Part shown: positions 35,261 through 43,722 of the stretch, in pieces
Layout of the letters: the number at the start of each line of letters is the position of its first letter
How positions within the stretch are numbered: the first letter of the stretch is position 1
Made by a program: the position numbers and the translations under genes
Source of the DNA: Deltaproteobacteria bacterium
Lineage (GTDB): Bacteria; Desulfobacterota; Desulfarculia; Adiutricales; Adiutricaceae
Direction: 5' to 3'
Length of the DNA: 51,215 bases
NCBI GenBank assembly: GCA_031276865.1
Contig: JAISMF010000042.1
Location: 1-51,215 of the forward strand
Notes under the pieces: generated by a model
What the model was told of the DNA's origin: nothing
Databases searched by the model: none
The model's input: the letters and a program-made list of their open reading frames with translations, nothing else

Positions 35261-36613
35261 ATGACACCGGAAAAAACGGAAATACTCCACGTGACGCCGC
35301 ATTTGGGGGGCGGAGTGGGGAGGGTGCTCTTAAACTACATCGGAGTCGCCCTCGCCAAGGGGCAGCGGCACTCCCTCATGTGCCTCGACTACGCCAACCC
35401 CTGGGCGAAAAGCAAGGCCCTGGAGAATAATATAACTCTCCGGGACAACATGTTCTGGAAGCGGAAGGAACTTCGGGAGGCGGTTAAAAAAGCCGACATC
35501 CTCGCGGTCCACTGGTGGAACCACCCCCTCCTCTACTCCTGGTTAGCCTCGGAAAACCTGCCCGAGACCAGGGCCCTCGTCTGGAGCCACGTCTCGGGTT
35601 TTCACTCTCCCCAAATCATTACCCGGGAGATCCTCTTCTGGCCCGACGTCTTCGCCGTCTCGAATCCGATAAGCTTCAACGCCCCCGCCGTGGCGGAGCT
35701 TTCCCACGCCGAAAAGGAGCGGAGGCTGCGCCTTATTTTCAGCTCAGGGGGTCTTTCCCACGTGGAGAACTACGCCGTCAAAGAACATTCCGACTTCAGG
35801 GTAGGCTACCTGGGCACGGTGGACTACGCCAAGATGCACCCGGGATTTTTGGAGATGAGCCTCGCCTCCGCCGGGGAGGACACGGTCTTCGCCGTGGCCG
35901 GAGGCCCCTCCCACGAGGCCCTGCGCCGGGAGGCGGAGGAGCTGGGCGCGGGGGACAAATTCGAGATCCTGGGTCCCATAGAAAACGTGGGGGAGTTCCT
36001 CTCCACCCTGGACGTCTTCGGCTATCCGCTCATAAGGGAGCACTACGGCACGGGGGAGCAGGTTTTAATCGAGGCCATGGCCGTGGGGGTGCCCCCGGTG
36101 GTGCTGGGGCGGGGATCCGAGGAACTCGTCGTGGAAAACGGGGTTACGGGGCTGGTCGCGGAGGATCCGGAGGACTACGCCCTCTGCGTGAGGCGTCTTA
36201 AGGATGATCCGGAGCTTAGATCCACCCTCTCCAGAACCGCCCGGGAAAAGGCCAGAAAACGTTTCGCTATCGAAAACACCGTCACCGCTTTCGATTCCGT
36301 CTACGCCGAGCTTATGGAACGGCCTAAAAAGAGGCGGAGTCTCAAAGGAAAGGGCGTCTCTTCCGGAATGGATCGGGTGTTTTTGCTCTCGCAGGGCCCG
36401 GACGCGGCCCGGGTCTATCAAAAACTTGAAAAAGCCGAGCTCTCCGGCTCCCCCTCTCCGGACGTGGGAGTGCTCACGAGCATCAGCTGGGCGGAGACCA
36501 AGGGCTCAGTCTATCATTACGCCTCTTTTTTTCCGGAGAACAGTCGTCTTAAAAAACTCTCCGAACTCATGACGGCGGTAAATCCCCTGAAGGGAGGCCG
36601 TTACTCCAATTAA
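35261..36613 (+). CDS. GT4-family glycosyltransferase
   Basis: 450-aa GT-B fold glycosyltransferase. The N-terminal Rossmann half starts at ILHVTPHLGGGVGRVLLNY with the acceptor-side glycine-rich loop. The C-terminal nucleotide-sugar half includes VGYLGTVDYAKMHPGF, FGYPLIREHYGTGEQVLIEAMAVGVPPVV (E-x-x-x-x-E region, Glu266/Glu271) and NGVTGLVAEDPEDYA, as in GT4 enzymes. After about residue 345 there is a ~100-residue C-terminal extension with no recognised domain. The sugar and acceptor are unknown. A 13-bp-stem terminator follows. The location between two flagellin genes and next to rfbC/rfbF-type genes suggests cell-surface glycan or flagellin glycosylation, which is inference. Confidence 0.85.
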   Translation: MTPEKTEILHVTPHLGGGVGRVLLNYIGVALAKGQRHSLMCLDYANPWAKSKALENNITLRDNMFWKRKELREAVKKADILAVHWWNHPLLYSWLASENLPETRALVWSHVSGFHSPQIITREILFWPDVFAVSNPISFNAPAVAELSHAEKERRLRLIFSSGGLSHVENYAVKEHSDFRVGYLGTVDYAKMHPGFLEMSLASAGEDTVFAVAGGPSHEALRREAEELGAGDKFEILGPIENVGEFLSTLDVFGYPLIREHYGTGEQVLIEAMAVGVPPVVLGRGSEELVVENGVTGLVAEDPEDYALCVRRLKDDPELRSTLSRTAREKARKRFAIENTVTAFDSVYAELMERPKKRRSLKGKGVSSGMDRVFLLSQGPDAARVYQKLEKAELSGSPSPDVGVLTSISWAETKGSVYHYASFFPENSRLKKLSELMTAVNPLKGGRYSN

Positions 36614-37182
36614 ACCCGGGGGCTCCACGAAAAATGAAGCGTTCCTTGAGATCGGGGAAGCGTATCCTCCTGAAACAGCTCCATTTAATGTCGAAGGCTT
36701 CTTCAGCGCCGCCCGGATCTAAAAAAAACGCGCGGCGAAGGGAGCCTCCCCTTCATCTACTGCAAATACTACAAAACAAAAGGCCGGCGCTCAGGCGCCG
36801 GCCTTTTGCGCTTGAAGGTGTTTTAAAAGACGACGCGGGCCTTTCCGGGCGTTTCGGCGCCGGTAACCGGTTACCCCGCGGCCCGGGCGATTCCGGCCGA
36901 AAGATCCGGCGCCCGCCCGCCCGTAAGGGCGTCCGGAGAGGTTTGAGTCCGAGGCTTTCTCCTTCGGCGCCCGTGTTGCGGCTCCGTCAAAAGTGGCGCG
37001 AGAGGTTTTTTCCCCGCTTCCGAAACCCCGGCAGCGGGTGGTTGAGAATCTGTGTTTTCCTATGAAAAGCCCTCCGGGGTGTTCATGAGGCGGGGTGAAT
37101 ACCCTCGTCACTATTCATGAGCGTTTTTCGGCGGCCCGCGGGAACCATCCCCGCACGGGAGGTAATGCGCGCCCGGGAAAGG
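36614..37182. other. Intergenic region between GT4 and rfbC-like genes
   Basis: After the GT4 terminator there is about 370 nt of GC-rich sequence with open frames on both strands but no recognisable product or ribosome binding site. TTCATGAG occurs twice near 37080-37120. Confidence 0.4.
36778..36807 (+). terminator. Terminator of GT4 gene
   Basis: Perfect 13-bp stem AAAAGGCCGGCGC/GCGCCGGCCTTTT with loop TCAG. The closing T4 run acts as the tail. Confidence 0.85.
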
Positions 37183-37725
37183 CTAGTCCCCCCCATCCCA
37201 GGGGTAGGGCTCCCAGCTAGCGTCCTTGGGGGAAATGACTTTGGGCTCCCCCGGCCAGCGCACGCCGAGGACGGGGTCGTTCCAGGCGATCCCCCCCTCC
37301 GCCTCGGGGGCGTAGGGGCTGGAAACGAAATACAGCACCTCGGAAGAGTCCTTGATGGTATAATAGCCGTGAGCGCATCCCTTGGGTATGAGAAAGGCGC
37401 GGAAGTTCTCCCGGCTTAGTTCCACTCCGTGCCAGCGTCCGTAGCTGGGAGAATCCTTCCGGATGTCCACGGCCACGTCGAAGACCGCCCCCCTAACGAC
37501 CCGCACCAGCTTGTCCTCCGCATGGGGAGGCCTCTGGTAATGCAGACCCCTCAAAGTTCCGGCTACGAGGTTTCCGGACATGTTGGCCTGCTCCGCCGTA
37601 AAAGGGACGCCTATCTTCCTAAACTCCTCCCGGCAGAACACCCGGCCGAAAAACCCCCGGCCGTCTTCGATCTTTTTGAAATTGATGATGAAAGCTCCCT
37701 CGATCGGGGTTTTCTCGCTAAACAC
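37183..37725 (-). CDS. dTDP-4-dehydrorhamnose 3,5-epimerase family protein (RmlC/RfbC-like)
   Basis: 180-aa cupin enzyme that epimerises 4-keto-6-deoxy nucleotide sugars. RmlC signatures: DGRGFFGRVF (21-30), RGLHYQRPPHAEDKLVRV with catalytic His62, VDIRKDSPSYGRW, IPKGCAHGYY and Tyr132 in VLYFVSSPYAP. The GTG start has GGGAG 7 nt upstream. It is divergent from rfbF with a 144-nt shared promoter region. Because the neighbour makes CDP-glucose, the true substrate may be a CDP-linked rather than dTDP-linked 4-keto-6-deoxysugar; rmlA, B and D are not in the window. Confidence 0.88.
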   Translation of the reverse strand: MFSEKTPIEGAFIINFKKIEDGRGFFGRVFCREEFRKIGVPFTAEQANMSGNLVAGTLRGLHYQRPPHAEDKLVRVVRGAVFDVAVDIRKDSPSYGRWHGVELSRENFRAFLIPKGCAHGYYTIKDSSEVLYFVSSPYAPEAEGGIAWNDPVLGVRWPGEPKVISPKDASWEPYPWDGGD

Positions 37726-37869
37726 CGCGCCACTCCCGCGCCCGAGAGGATCCCGTCTTCGAATTGGATGATCCCGGGACTTATTATTTTCCTTATTGTA
37801 GCAGGAAAACCTAAACGGCTCCAGCCGGCGGGAAGCCGCCGTCCAATGCGAAAGGAGAGATTAAAGCAA

Positions 37870-38652
37870 ATGCGAGTGGTCATTCTAGCCGGCGGTCTCG
37901 GGACGAGAATCTCCGAGGAGAGCCACCTCAAACCCAAGCCCATGATCGAGATAGGAGGACAACCCATTTTATGGCACATCATGAAGTACTACAGCCATTT
38001 CGGCTTCAACGACTTCATCATCTGCTGCGGCTACCGGGGCTACGTCATCAAAGAGTACTTCGCGGACTACTACCTGCACCGCTCGGACGTTACCTTCGAC
38101 TTCAAATCCCGTGGCGACATGGTGGTGCATAAAAACGTGGCCGAGCCCTGGAAGGTCACCTTGGTGGACACGGGACTTAACACCCAGACCGGCGGAAGGC
38201 TGAAAATGATAGGCTCCTACCTCGAGCGGGAAAGCTTCATGCTCACCTACGGGGACGGCGTTTCCACCGTGGATCTAAACGCCCTCCTCCGGCGCCACCG
38301 CTCGGGCGGGAAAAAAGCCACCGTGACCGCCGTGCAGCCCGAGGGCCGTTTCGGGATCATCACCTTCTCCGCGGACGGGGAGAGGGTGGAGGGATTCAAG
38401 GAGAAGCCCAAAGAGACCTCCGGATGGATCAACGGCGGGTTCATGGTCCTGGAGCCTTCCGTTCTGGACTATATTAAAAGCGACATGGACTCCCTCGAAG
38501 ACAGCGTCCTCTACCCCCTGGCCGAGGAGAACTCCTTGGAGGCCTACAAACACCACGGATTCTGGCAGTGCATGGACACCCAGAGGGATAAAACGCACCT
38601 GGACGCCCTCTGGGAGAGGCGGGAGGCCCCCTGGAAGGTCTGGGACGATTAA
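37870..38652 (+). CDS. rfbF: Glucose-1-phosphate cytidylyltransferase
   Basis: 260-aa nucleotidyltransferase forming CDP-glucose from CTP and glucose-1-phosphate, the entry to CDP-3,6-dideoxyhexoses and related O-antigen sugars. The N-terminal signature ILAGGLGTRISEE, then KPKPMIEIGGQPILWHIM, and the segment YSHFGFNDFIICCGYRGYVIKEYF are diagnostic of the family; the usual length is about 257. Start at ATG 37870 with AAAGGAGAGA about 8-10 nt upstream; the frame is open far upstream across the divergent gene, but that part is an artefact. The usual next enzyme, CDP-glucose 4,6-dehydratase (rfbG), is not adjacent. Confidence 0.95.
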   Translation: MRVVILAGGLGTRISEESHLKPKPMIEIGGQPILWHIMKYYSHFGFNDFIICCGYRGYVIKEYFADYYLHRSDVTFDFKSRGDMVVHKNVAEPWKVTLVDTGLNTQTGGRLKMIGSYLERESFMLTYGDGVSTVDLNALLRRHRSGGKKATVTAVQPEGRFGIITFSADGERVEGFKEKPKETSGWINGGFMVLEPSVLDYIKSDMDSLEDSVLYPLAEENSLEAYKHHGFWQCMDTQRDKTHLDALWERREAPWKVWDD

Positions 38653-38703
38653 GGCGTCAAAGTCCCCGCGAGGCCTTGCCGGTAAAATAAAGGACAATGA
38701 AAA

Positions 38704-38740
38704 AGGGAAGCGGCGTTCCTTAAGAGCGCCGCTTCCCTTC
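38704..38740. terminator. Terminator between rfbF and second flagellin
   Basis: 13-bp stem AAGGGAAGCGGCG/CGCCGCTTCCCTT with an 11-nt loop. The minus-strand tail contains T5 (for the flagellin); the plus-strand tail is weak. Confidence 0.75.
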
Positions 38741-38776
38741 CTCAGAGCGCGAATATACGCCGCCGCGTCTGATTTT

Positions 38777-40534
38777 TCAGCCCCGAATAAGCGTCAGGGC
38801 CAGAGTTGAGAGACTGTTGGCTTGGGCCAGCATGGAGGTGGCGGCCTGGGCCAGGATGTTGCTCTTGGTGAACTCCGTCATTTCGGTCGCCACGTCCACG
38901 TCCGATATCCTGCTTTCCGCGGCCTGGAGGTTCTCCACCTGGATGGTGAGAAAGTCCATGGTGGACTCCAAAAGGTTCTGAATCGCCCCCAGATTGGCCC
39001 GGATGGCGTCTTTGCGTTCTATGGCCTTGGATATCGCCTCCAGCGATTGCTGCCCGGCCTCCTGCGTTCGGATGTGGGCCCCGACCCAGGCCCCGTCCGA
39101 GGCGTCCTGCACCTCGGTGAACTTCCCCCCCAAGAGGGCGTTGACGTAAGGATTCGTGATCCCCGCCGACGCGAGATGACTGGTGAAAGCGGAATTTCCC
39201 TGCTCGTTCGCGGTTCCGGCGATCCAGAGATCCCGGTTGTCCCCCGTGTCGCGGCCCAAAAGAGCCAGGGCGTAGCCGTTTCCCACGTTGGCGGCTTCCA
39301 GCGTTCCCCAGTGCTGCCCTCCCATATATAAATGAGCTGAAAAAGAGGATACCATGCCTCCCGTCACTGGATCCAAAAAGGAGATCGCGTCGAAGTTTCC
39401 GGCGCTCCCGTCCTTGTCGTTCTCGACGATGATGTTATTGTTGTCGCCTCCGTCCTTCCGAAAAATTGCGACATACCGCGTCGTCCCGACGGACGAGACC
39501 ATAGCCCAGTAATTTGAATCGGCGTTGTTGTTTATGGCGCAGGCCAGACCAATCCCGGTGACGCCGCAAATTTTCTCTACGTCCATGGCGGGATCTTTTC
39601 CCACTATTGCCGTGGCGGCACAACCCCAGTAGTACATCTCCTCCGTTCCCAGGCAGATGGCGTTGAAATGGCCGCTCGCCACGTTATTGCTGATATTGCC
39701 GCTCACCTTTACGATGATCCTGCTCTGGGTGCCGGCGTTGACGCTGTCGATAACCTGCTGATAGGTCGCGCCGGAATCGATGCCGTAACGGCCGGCCAGG
39801 TACTTGGGATTCAAAAGATCGCTCTCGCCCGAGGCCTGGAGATCCCAGTTGTAACCGTAGGCGAAGGCCTGACCTTCTTTTAACACCGCCGCCGAGGTGA
39901 GAGACTGGATATTTTGGCGGCAGCATTTTCCCGGAACGTCCCCGTAGGGTCCGATGCTCCAGATGTCGTTCTTGGCGTCCCCGCCTATCTGGAGTCCGGT
40001 GGCGGTGGTGGCCCTGGTGTCGGCCGTCTTTATATAATAGTAATCCTGATTGTCCGTGTTGCCCGGACCGAAGTGGATCCTTATCCCCAAGCCGCCGTTC
40101 ATCTGGTTGATGGTGCCGTCCAGAAGCTTCACTCCGTTGAAAACGGAGGAGTTAGCGATGCGGTCTATCTCGTTCGCCATGCTCTGGTACTCGGAATTGA
40201 TGAGCTCCCTATGGACGTCGGAGTAGGTGCCGGTGGCGGCCTGCTCGGCCAGCTGCTTCATGCGGATGAGCTTCTGGTCGATGATGGCCAAAGCCCCGTC
40301 GGCCGTCTGAACGAGGCTGACGGCGTCGGCCGTGTTTCTGATGCCCTGATATCCGGCGGCTATGTCCGCCCGCATCATTTCCCGCACGGCGAGCCCGGCC
40401 GCGTCATCCGCCGCGCTGTTGATCCGGAGCCCCGAAGAGAGCCTCTCGATGCTCTTGGACAGCTCATCGTAGACGGATCCGAGAATACGGGCGGTCTTCA
40501 TCGCGGGTAGATTATGGTTGATGATTAGAGCCAT
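38777..40534 (-). CDS. Flagellin (585 aa)
   Basis: Secreted filament subunit, second flagellin of the window. Start at ATG 40534, with GGAGGA 4 nt upstream; seven further in-frame codons upstream lie in the leader. The N-terminus MALIINHNLPAMKTARILGS, RLSSGLRINSAADDAAGLAV (31-50), and the C-terminus SRISDVDVATEMTEFTKSNILAQAATSMLAQANSL align closely with the giant flagellin. The variable region (about 140-490) also aligns through shared blocks: GGDAKNDIW, GYNWD, KYLAGRY, VNAGTQSR, YYWG, AINNN, DGGD, GQHWGT and RDLWI. It lacks the ~515-residue insertion. Six cysteines (204, 205, 294, 305, 323, 332) are unusual. Sigma28 promoter and CsrA-type hairpin upstream. Confidence 0.95.
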   Translation of the reverse strand: MALIINHNLPAMKTARILGSVYDELSKSIERLSSGLRINSAADDAAGLAVREMMRADIAAGYQGIRNTADAVSLVQTADGALAIIDQKLIRMKQLAEQAATGTYSDVHRELINSEYQSMANEIDRIANSSVFNGVKLLDGTINQMNGGLGIRIHFGPGNTDNQDYYYIKTADTRATTATGLQIGGDAKNDIWSIGPYGDVPGKCCRQNIQSLTSAAVLKEGQAFAYGYNWDLQASGESDLLNPKYLAGRYGIDSGATYQQVIDSVNAGTQSRIIVKVSGNISNNVASGHFNAICLGTEEMYYWGCAATAIVGKDPAMDVEKICGVTGIGLACAINNNADSNYWAMVSSVGTTRYVAIFRKDGGDNNNIIVENDKDGSAGNFDAISFLDPVTGGMVSSFSAHLYMGGQHWGTLEAANVGNGYALALLGRDTGDNRDLWIAGTANEQGNSAFTSHLASAGITNPYVNALLGGKFTEVQDASDGAWVGAHIRTQEAGQQSLEAISKAIERKDAIRANLGAIQNLLESTMDFLTIQVENLQAAESRISDVDVATEMTEFTKSNILAQAATSMLAQANSLSTLALTLIRG

Positions 40535-40538
40535 GATT

Positions 40539-40576
40539 CCTCCATGTCGTTTCACTGGGCGTCCATGCCCGGGAAA
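40539..40576 (-). promoter_or_regulatory. Predicted CsrA-type leader hairpin of the second flagellin mRNA
   Basis: On the mRNA strand TTTC-CC-GGGC-ATGGAC-GCCC-AGT-GAAA (40550-40576), same stems and same ATGGA loop as the giant flagellin leader. A second site, ATGGA, lies 21 nt further on within the ribosome binding site ATGGAGGA. Confidence 0.65.
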
Positions 40577-40643
40577 TTAAAAAAACCTTGAACTTTCTTT
40601 AACGGGTTTCCCCGGTTTACGCTTAACCCGTGTCTCAGGTTTC

Positions 40644-40670
40644 TTATCGGAGGAGTAAGAAATTACTTTA
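40644..40670 (-). promoter_or_regulatory. Sigma28 (FliA) promoter of the second flagellin
   Basis: Minus strand: TAAAGTAA, 11-bp spacer, TCCGATAA; 6 of 8 and 7 of 8 to the sigma28 consensus. The start would be about 100 nt before the ATG. Confidence 0.75.
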
Positions 40671-41134
40671 ATGAAAACTAAAGTTAAAACTACTTTTTTT
40701 TCATGGAGGCGGAAATACGCCGCGCTTTCACGCCACGGATACCCGCGAAAACCCTTCAGTTCAGACTCTCCGGCGGCTTCCGCTTCATCTCCCAGGCGTC
40801 TTCAGCTTTAAGTTATCCGCCTCTTTAAAACAGCGCTACTCCCAAGGAACGCTCCTTTACGGACGCTTCCGGGGTTTCAACGTGTTTGAATTTTTTCTAA
40901 TTTTTTTATAAAATTAAAAAAATTATATATAAATTATGCTATGTTAATATTTTTCCGCCTATGTTAAAATGATTCGAAGGCGCCTCGGCGCTCGGCGTCG
41001 GCCGCTTCGCCGCGGTGCCGCCGAAGCCTTATCTCCCTCGGAACGCCTCTTTCCGCCCCTCCTCCGCCCGCTTTTTCCTCCTCTTTATCGACGGGCCATC
41101 GGCTCTTTGCTTTTTCCGGACTATCCAGGCTAAT

Positions 41135-41181
41135 CCGGCCTTTTCCGCCTTTTCCGCACTTTTCCGGCTTTTCCGGCTTTA
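41135..41181. repeat. 9-10-bp x 5 repeat (CCGGCTTTT-like)
   Basis: CCGGCCTTTT, CCGCCTTTT, CCGCACTTTT, CCGGCTTTT, CCGGCTTTA in a row. The repeated theme resembles the ruvC-ruvA 10-bp array (CCGCTTTTAT), but phase is not kept. Confidence 0.6.
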
Positions 41182-41623
41182 CCCCCTTTAGCGGGAACCA
41201 TCTTGTTTATTTCCTAAACGCCCGCGTCTTTTGCAGCCCGTTAGAAAAGCTTGGCGGCTCAGCCTCACCATTTTTTTAAGCGTCCTTCCATCTTATATTC
41301 ACCGCCGCTTACGCCTTTCTTATTTCTTCCGCCTTCCCTCCCCGGACGCTTTTCCGCCCGCGGCCGAAGAGCGGCCGCGGGCCTTTAGAAAGGGGAGGAA
41401 AAAATGTATAATGAACGGAAGCCGGAAACCCGGCCGGTAAGGTTTCGGGAGCCGCCCCCCCATGTAAACGCCGCCCTCCGAACCGAATCCGCCAAAAGTC
41501 CCCCGCGAAACCCTCCTTCTTCGACCGTCCCCCTTTCAGATCCTCCGCCGGATCCCTTAATTTCCGCCCCTTAGCCGGCGTCCGTCCGGAAAAATCCCGC
41601 CCCCGGGGGAAAAGGCCCAGACT

Positions 41624-43669
41624 ATGAGCGCGAGCGGCCTCAAAGAAAAGATGCTCTATAATTTGAAGGCCCAGGAGAGGAACAACCGGGCCAGGATAAG
41701 GGAATTGCGCTCCCGGGCCACCGGAGGCTTCAAGGAAGTCTTCGATATGGTCCCGTCCCTCATCCACCACAATATCGAGGAGCTCCCGGCCTACCTCCCC
41801 GACCCCGGGACCCCCCACGGGCTGCTTTTCTACGACGAGTGGCGCAAAAGAGCCCAGCGCCTCAACCAGTGCGCGTGGCTGAGCGGCCCCGACCCCGAGA
41901 TCCCGGCGGTGGAGTCGCTCCTTTTAATAGGGTCGTCCGGATCCGTCGGACACACCGCGCGCTCGGATCTGGACTACTGGGTCTGCTACCGCCCCTCGGT
42001 TCTCAAGGGGGAGTCTTTGGAGCTTTTCCGGAAAAAGCTCGCGCGCGTGAGCGCGTGGGCCCGGGACGTCCACGACACCGAGGCCAACTTCTACCTGGTG
42101 GACCTCTCCCTTTTAGCCGCGGGAAGGATCGCGAACCACTGGAACGAAGAGGAGAGCCAATCCGAGGCCGAAGGCGAGGTGGCCCCCACGCTCCTTTTGG
42201 AAGAGCTCTACCGCACCATGATCCTGGTCGCTGGCCGGGCGCCCCTGTGGCCCGTCTGGCCGCCGGAGAGCTCCAAAGAGGAGTACCTAAGCGAGGTGAA
42301 AAGCCTCGCCCCTTTGGACTGGAGGGAGAGTCCGCCCCGGTATCTGGACTTCGGCTATCCGGAGAAGGCCGCGCCCCAGGAGTACCTGGCCGCGGCCATG
42401 TGGCTCACCTGCAAGTCGGAATCCGACCCCTTCAAGGGGATACTTAAAATCATACCCATCCTGGAGGCCCTGGAGACGAACTTCCAGGCGCCTCTGCTCT
42501 GCGAGACGGTCAAAGAGGGGGTTTTGACAAACGAGGACCCGGAGACGGCCGTCGATCCATACATCGTCACCGTGGAGAGGGTCATGGCCTTCGCCGCCTC
42601 CCGGCTGCCCCGGGAGCAGCTGAACCTCATCCGCGACTCCGCCATCCTGAAAGTTCTGGGCCTCACGGGAAAGGTGGGCGAAAGCCTCCCCCCCAAGCCC
42701 GATCCCGCGAAGGAAAAGGTCATTTCCGGCTGGATAAAAGAATGGAACTGGCCCGAGGAGAAGCTTTTAAGGCTTCTGAACTACAATCAGTGGAGCGACA
42801 GGGAGAGACTCGAGCAGGGCTACGACCTCCTCCTCCTCCTTTTCCGCGTCCACACGCGCATCGCGAACAGGCTTTTAACGGCCTACCCGGGCGAGGTGAA
42901 CGCCGCCCATAACGAGCTTCTTCCCTTCGCCGCCAGGATCCTCGGCCGCCAGAAGGGCTTCGCGTACACGGTGGACCTCCTCCCCTCCAAATTCCACCGG
43001 GACAGCCTCTCCCACGATCTGGCCTTGATCCGGAATCCCACGGCCCGCACCTGGGGGGTGCACGACAATTCGGAGAAGACGGCGGATCCGGGGGAATTGT
43101 GGCGGGAGCGGGGGAGCCTCCTCTACGAAACCGGCCGGGTCGCCAAGGCGGCCGCCTGGATCGTCCGAAACGGCCTCCACGGGGACGGCTTCCGCGTAAG
43201 CGTCCCCCAACCGGCGGGGGGGATCCCGGAGGAGAACTTCCTGGAGCTTTTGAAAATCATGGCGGAGGCCTTTCCGCCCTTCTCCTTCAAATCCCTGGAT
43301 CCGGACACCATCTGGTCGGCCGCGGCCAGAGGCGCGGTCTTGGTCTGCCTCAATCTGGAGATCCCCCAGGAGGCCGCCCGGGTCATGACCGCGGATCTCG
43401 TCTACCGCACCGGCTGGGGGGAGATCCGCCACCAGTTTCGGGACGTCTCCCTCCTTTTGGCCGAGGCGGACAAGTACCAGGCCCTGGGGGAGGCGCTCAT
43501 CTCCTCTTGCGGGCTGTTAAACCCGGCCGATCTCCAAAACGGCACCCCGTTTTGCTCCCAGCACCTCAAAAGGGCCTTCGGAAACCTCAAGGCGGTTTCG
43601 GGCTTCAGCCTCGCCCGCGGCGGCGCCGCGGGCGCCTCCACGGGAAGCCAGAGCCGCATCGACCTTTAG
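41624..43669 (+). CDS. Class I adenylate cyclase-like protein
   Basis: 681-aa protein related to enterobacterial-type (class I) adenylate cyclase, which makes cAMP from ATP. The nucleotidyltransferase-fold signature GSSGSVGHTARSDLDYWVC lies at residues 103-121, with the two metal-binding aspartates Asp115 and Asp117, at nearly the same position as in E. coli CyaA. The family's N-terminal catalytic region is recognisable to about residue 530. The C-terminal regulatory part is shorter (E. coli CyaA is about 848 aa). ATG at 41624 chosen as first in frame; ribosome binding site weak. A PfkB kinase follows 53 nt later, so the two are probably co-transcribed. Activity is inferred. Confidence 0.82.
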   Translation: MSASGLKEKMLYNLKAQERNNRARIRELRSRATGGFKEVFDMVPSLIHHNIEELPAYLPDPGTPHGLLFYDEWRKRAQRLNQCAWLSGPDPEIPAVESLLLIGSSGSVGHTARSDLDYWVCYRPSVLKGESLELFRKKLARVSAWARDVHDTEANFYLVDLSLLAAGRIANHWNEEESQSEAEGEVAPTLLLEELYRTMILVAGRAPLWPVWPPESSKEEYLSEVKSLAPLDWRESPPRYLDFGYPEKAAPQEYLAAAMWLTCKSESDPFKGILKIIPILEALETNFQAPLLCETVKEGVLTNEDPETAVDPYIVTVERVMAFAASRLPREQLNLIRDSAILKVLGLTGKVGESLPPKPDPAKEKVISGWIKEWNWPEEKLLRLLNYNQWSDRERLEQGYDLLLLLFRVHTRIANRLLTAYPGEVNAAHNELLPFAARILGRQKGFAYTVDLLPSKFHRDSLSHDLALIRNPTARTWGVHDNSEKTADPGELWRERGSLLYETGRVAKAAAWIVRNGLHGDGFRVSVPQPAGGIPEENFLELLKIMAEAFPPFSFKSLDPDTIWSAAARGAVLVCLNLEIPQEAARVMTADLVYRTGWGEIRHQFRDVSLLLAEADKYQALGEALISSCGLLNPADLQNGTPFCSQHLKRAFGNLKAVSGFSLARGGAAGASTGSQSRIDL

Positions 43670-43722
43670 AAAGGCGCGCCGCCCGCGGCCCGCCATCCCC
43701 CTCTTTTTGGCGAGGACATTCC

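Larger units (their letters stand above)
40535..41623. other. Second flagellin leader/promoter and gap before cyclase-like gene
   Basis: The first 140 nt are the flagellin leader and promoter. An AT-rich island lies at about 40885-40975, and a short 9-10-bp repeat array at 41135-41181. The open frames around 41231-41818 lack support. The start of the cyclase-like gene at 41624 has no strong ribosome binding site or resolved promoter. Confidence 0.45.

Noticed and set aside
36634..37065. 143-codon plus-strand open frame after the GT4 gene
   Set aside because: It runs straight through the perfect GT4 terminator hairpin, has no ribosome binding site and has a low-complexity Arg/Pro product.
37429..37869. 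N-terminal extension of rfbF to 407 aa
   Set aside because: The extra 147 codons overlap the divergent rfbC-like gene, look like random frame, and the family starts at the MRVVILAGG ATG with a good ribosome binding site.
43099..43722. N-terminal extension of the PfkB kinase to 527 aa
   Set aside because: The extension overlaps the end of the cyclase-like gene in another frame and is Gly/Arg/Pro-rich. The kinase fold begins at ATG 43723 with GAGGA upstream.
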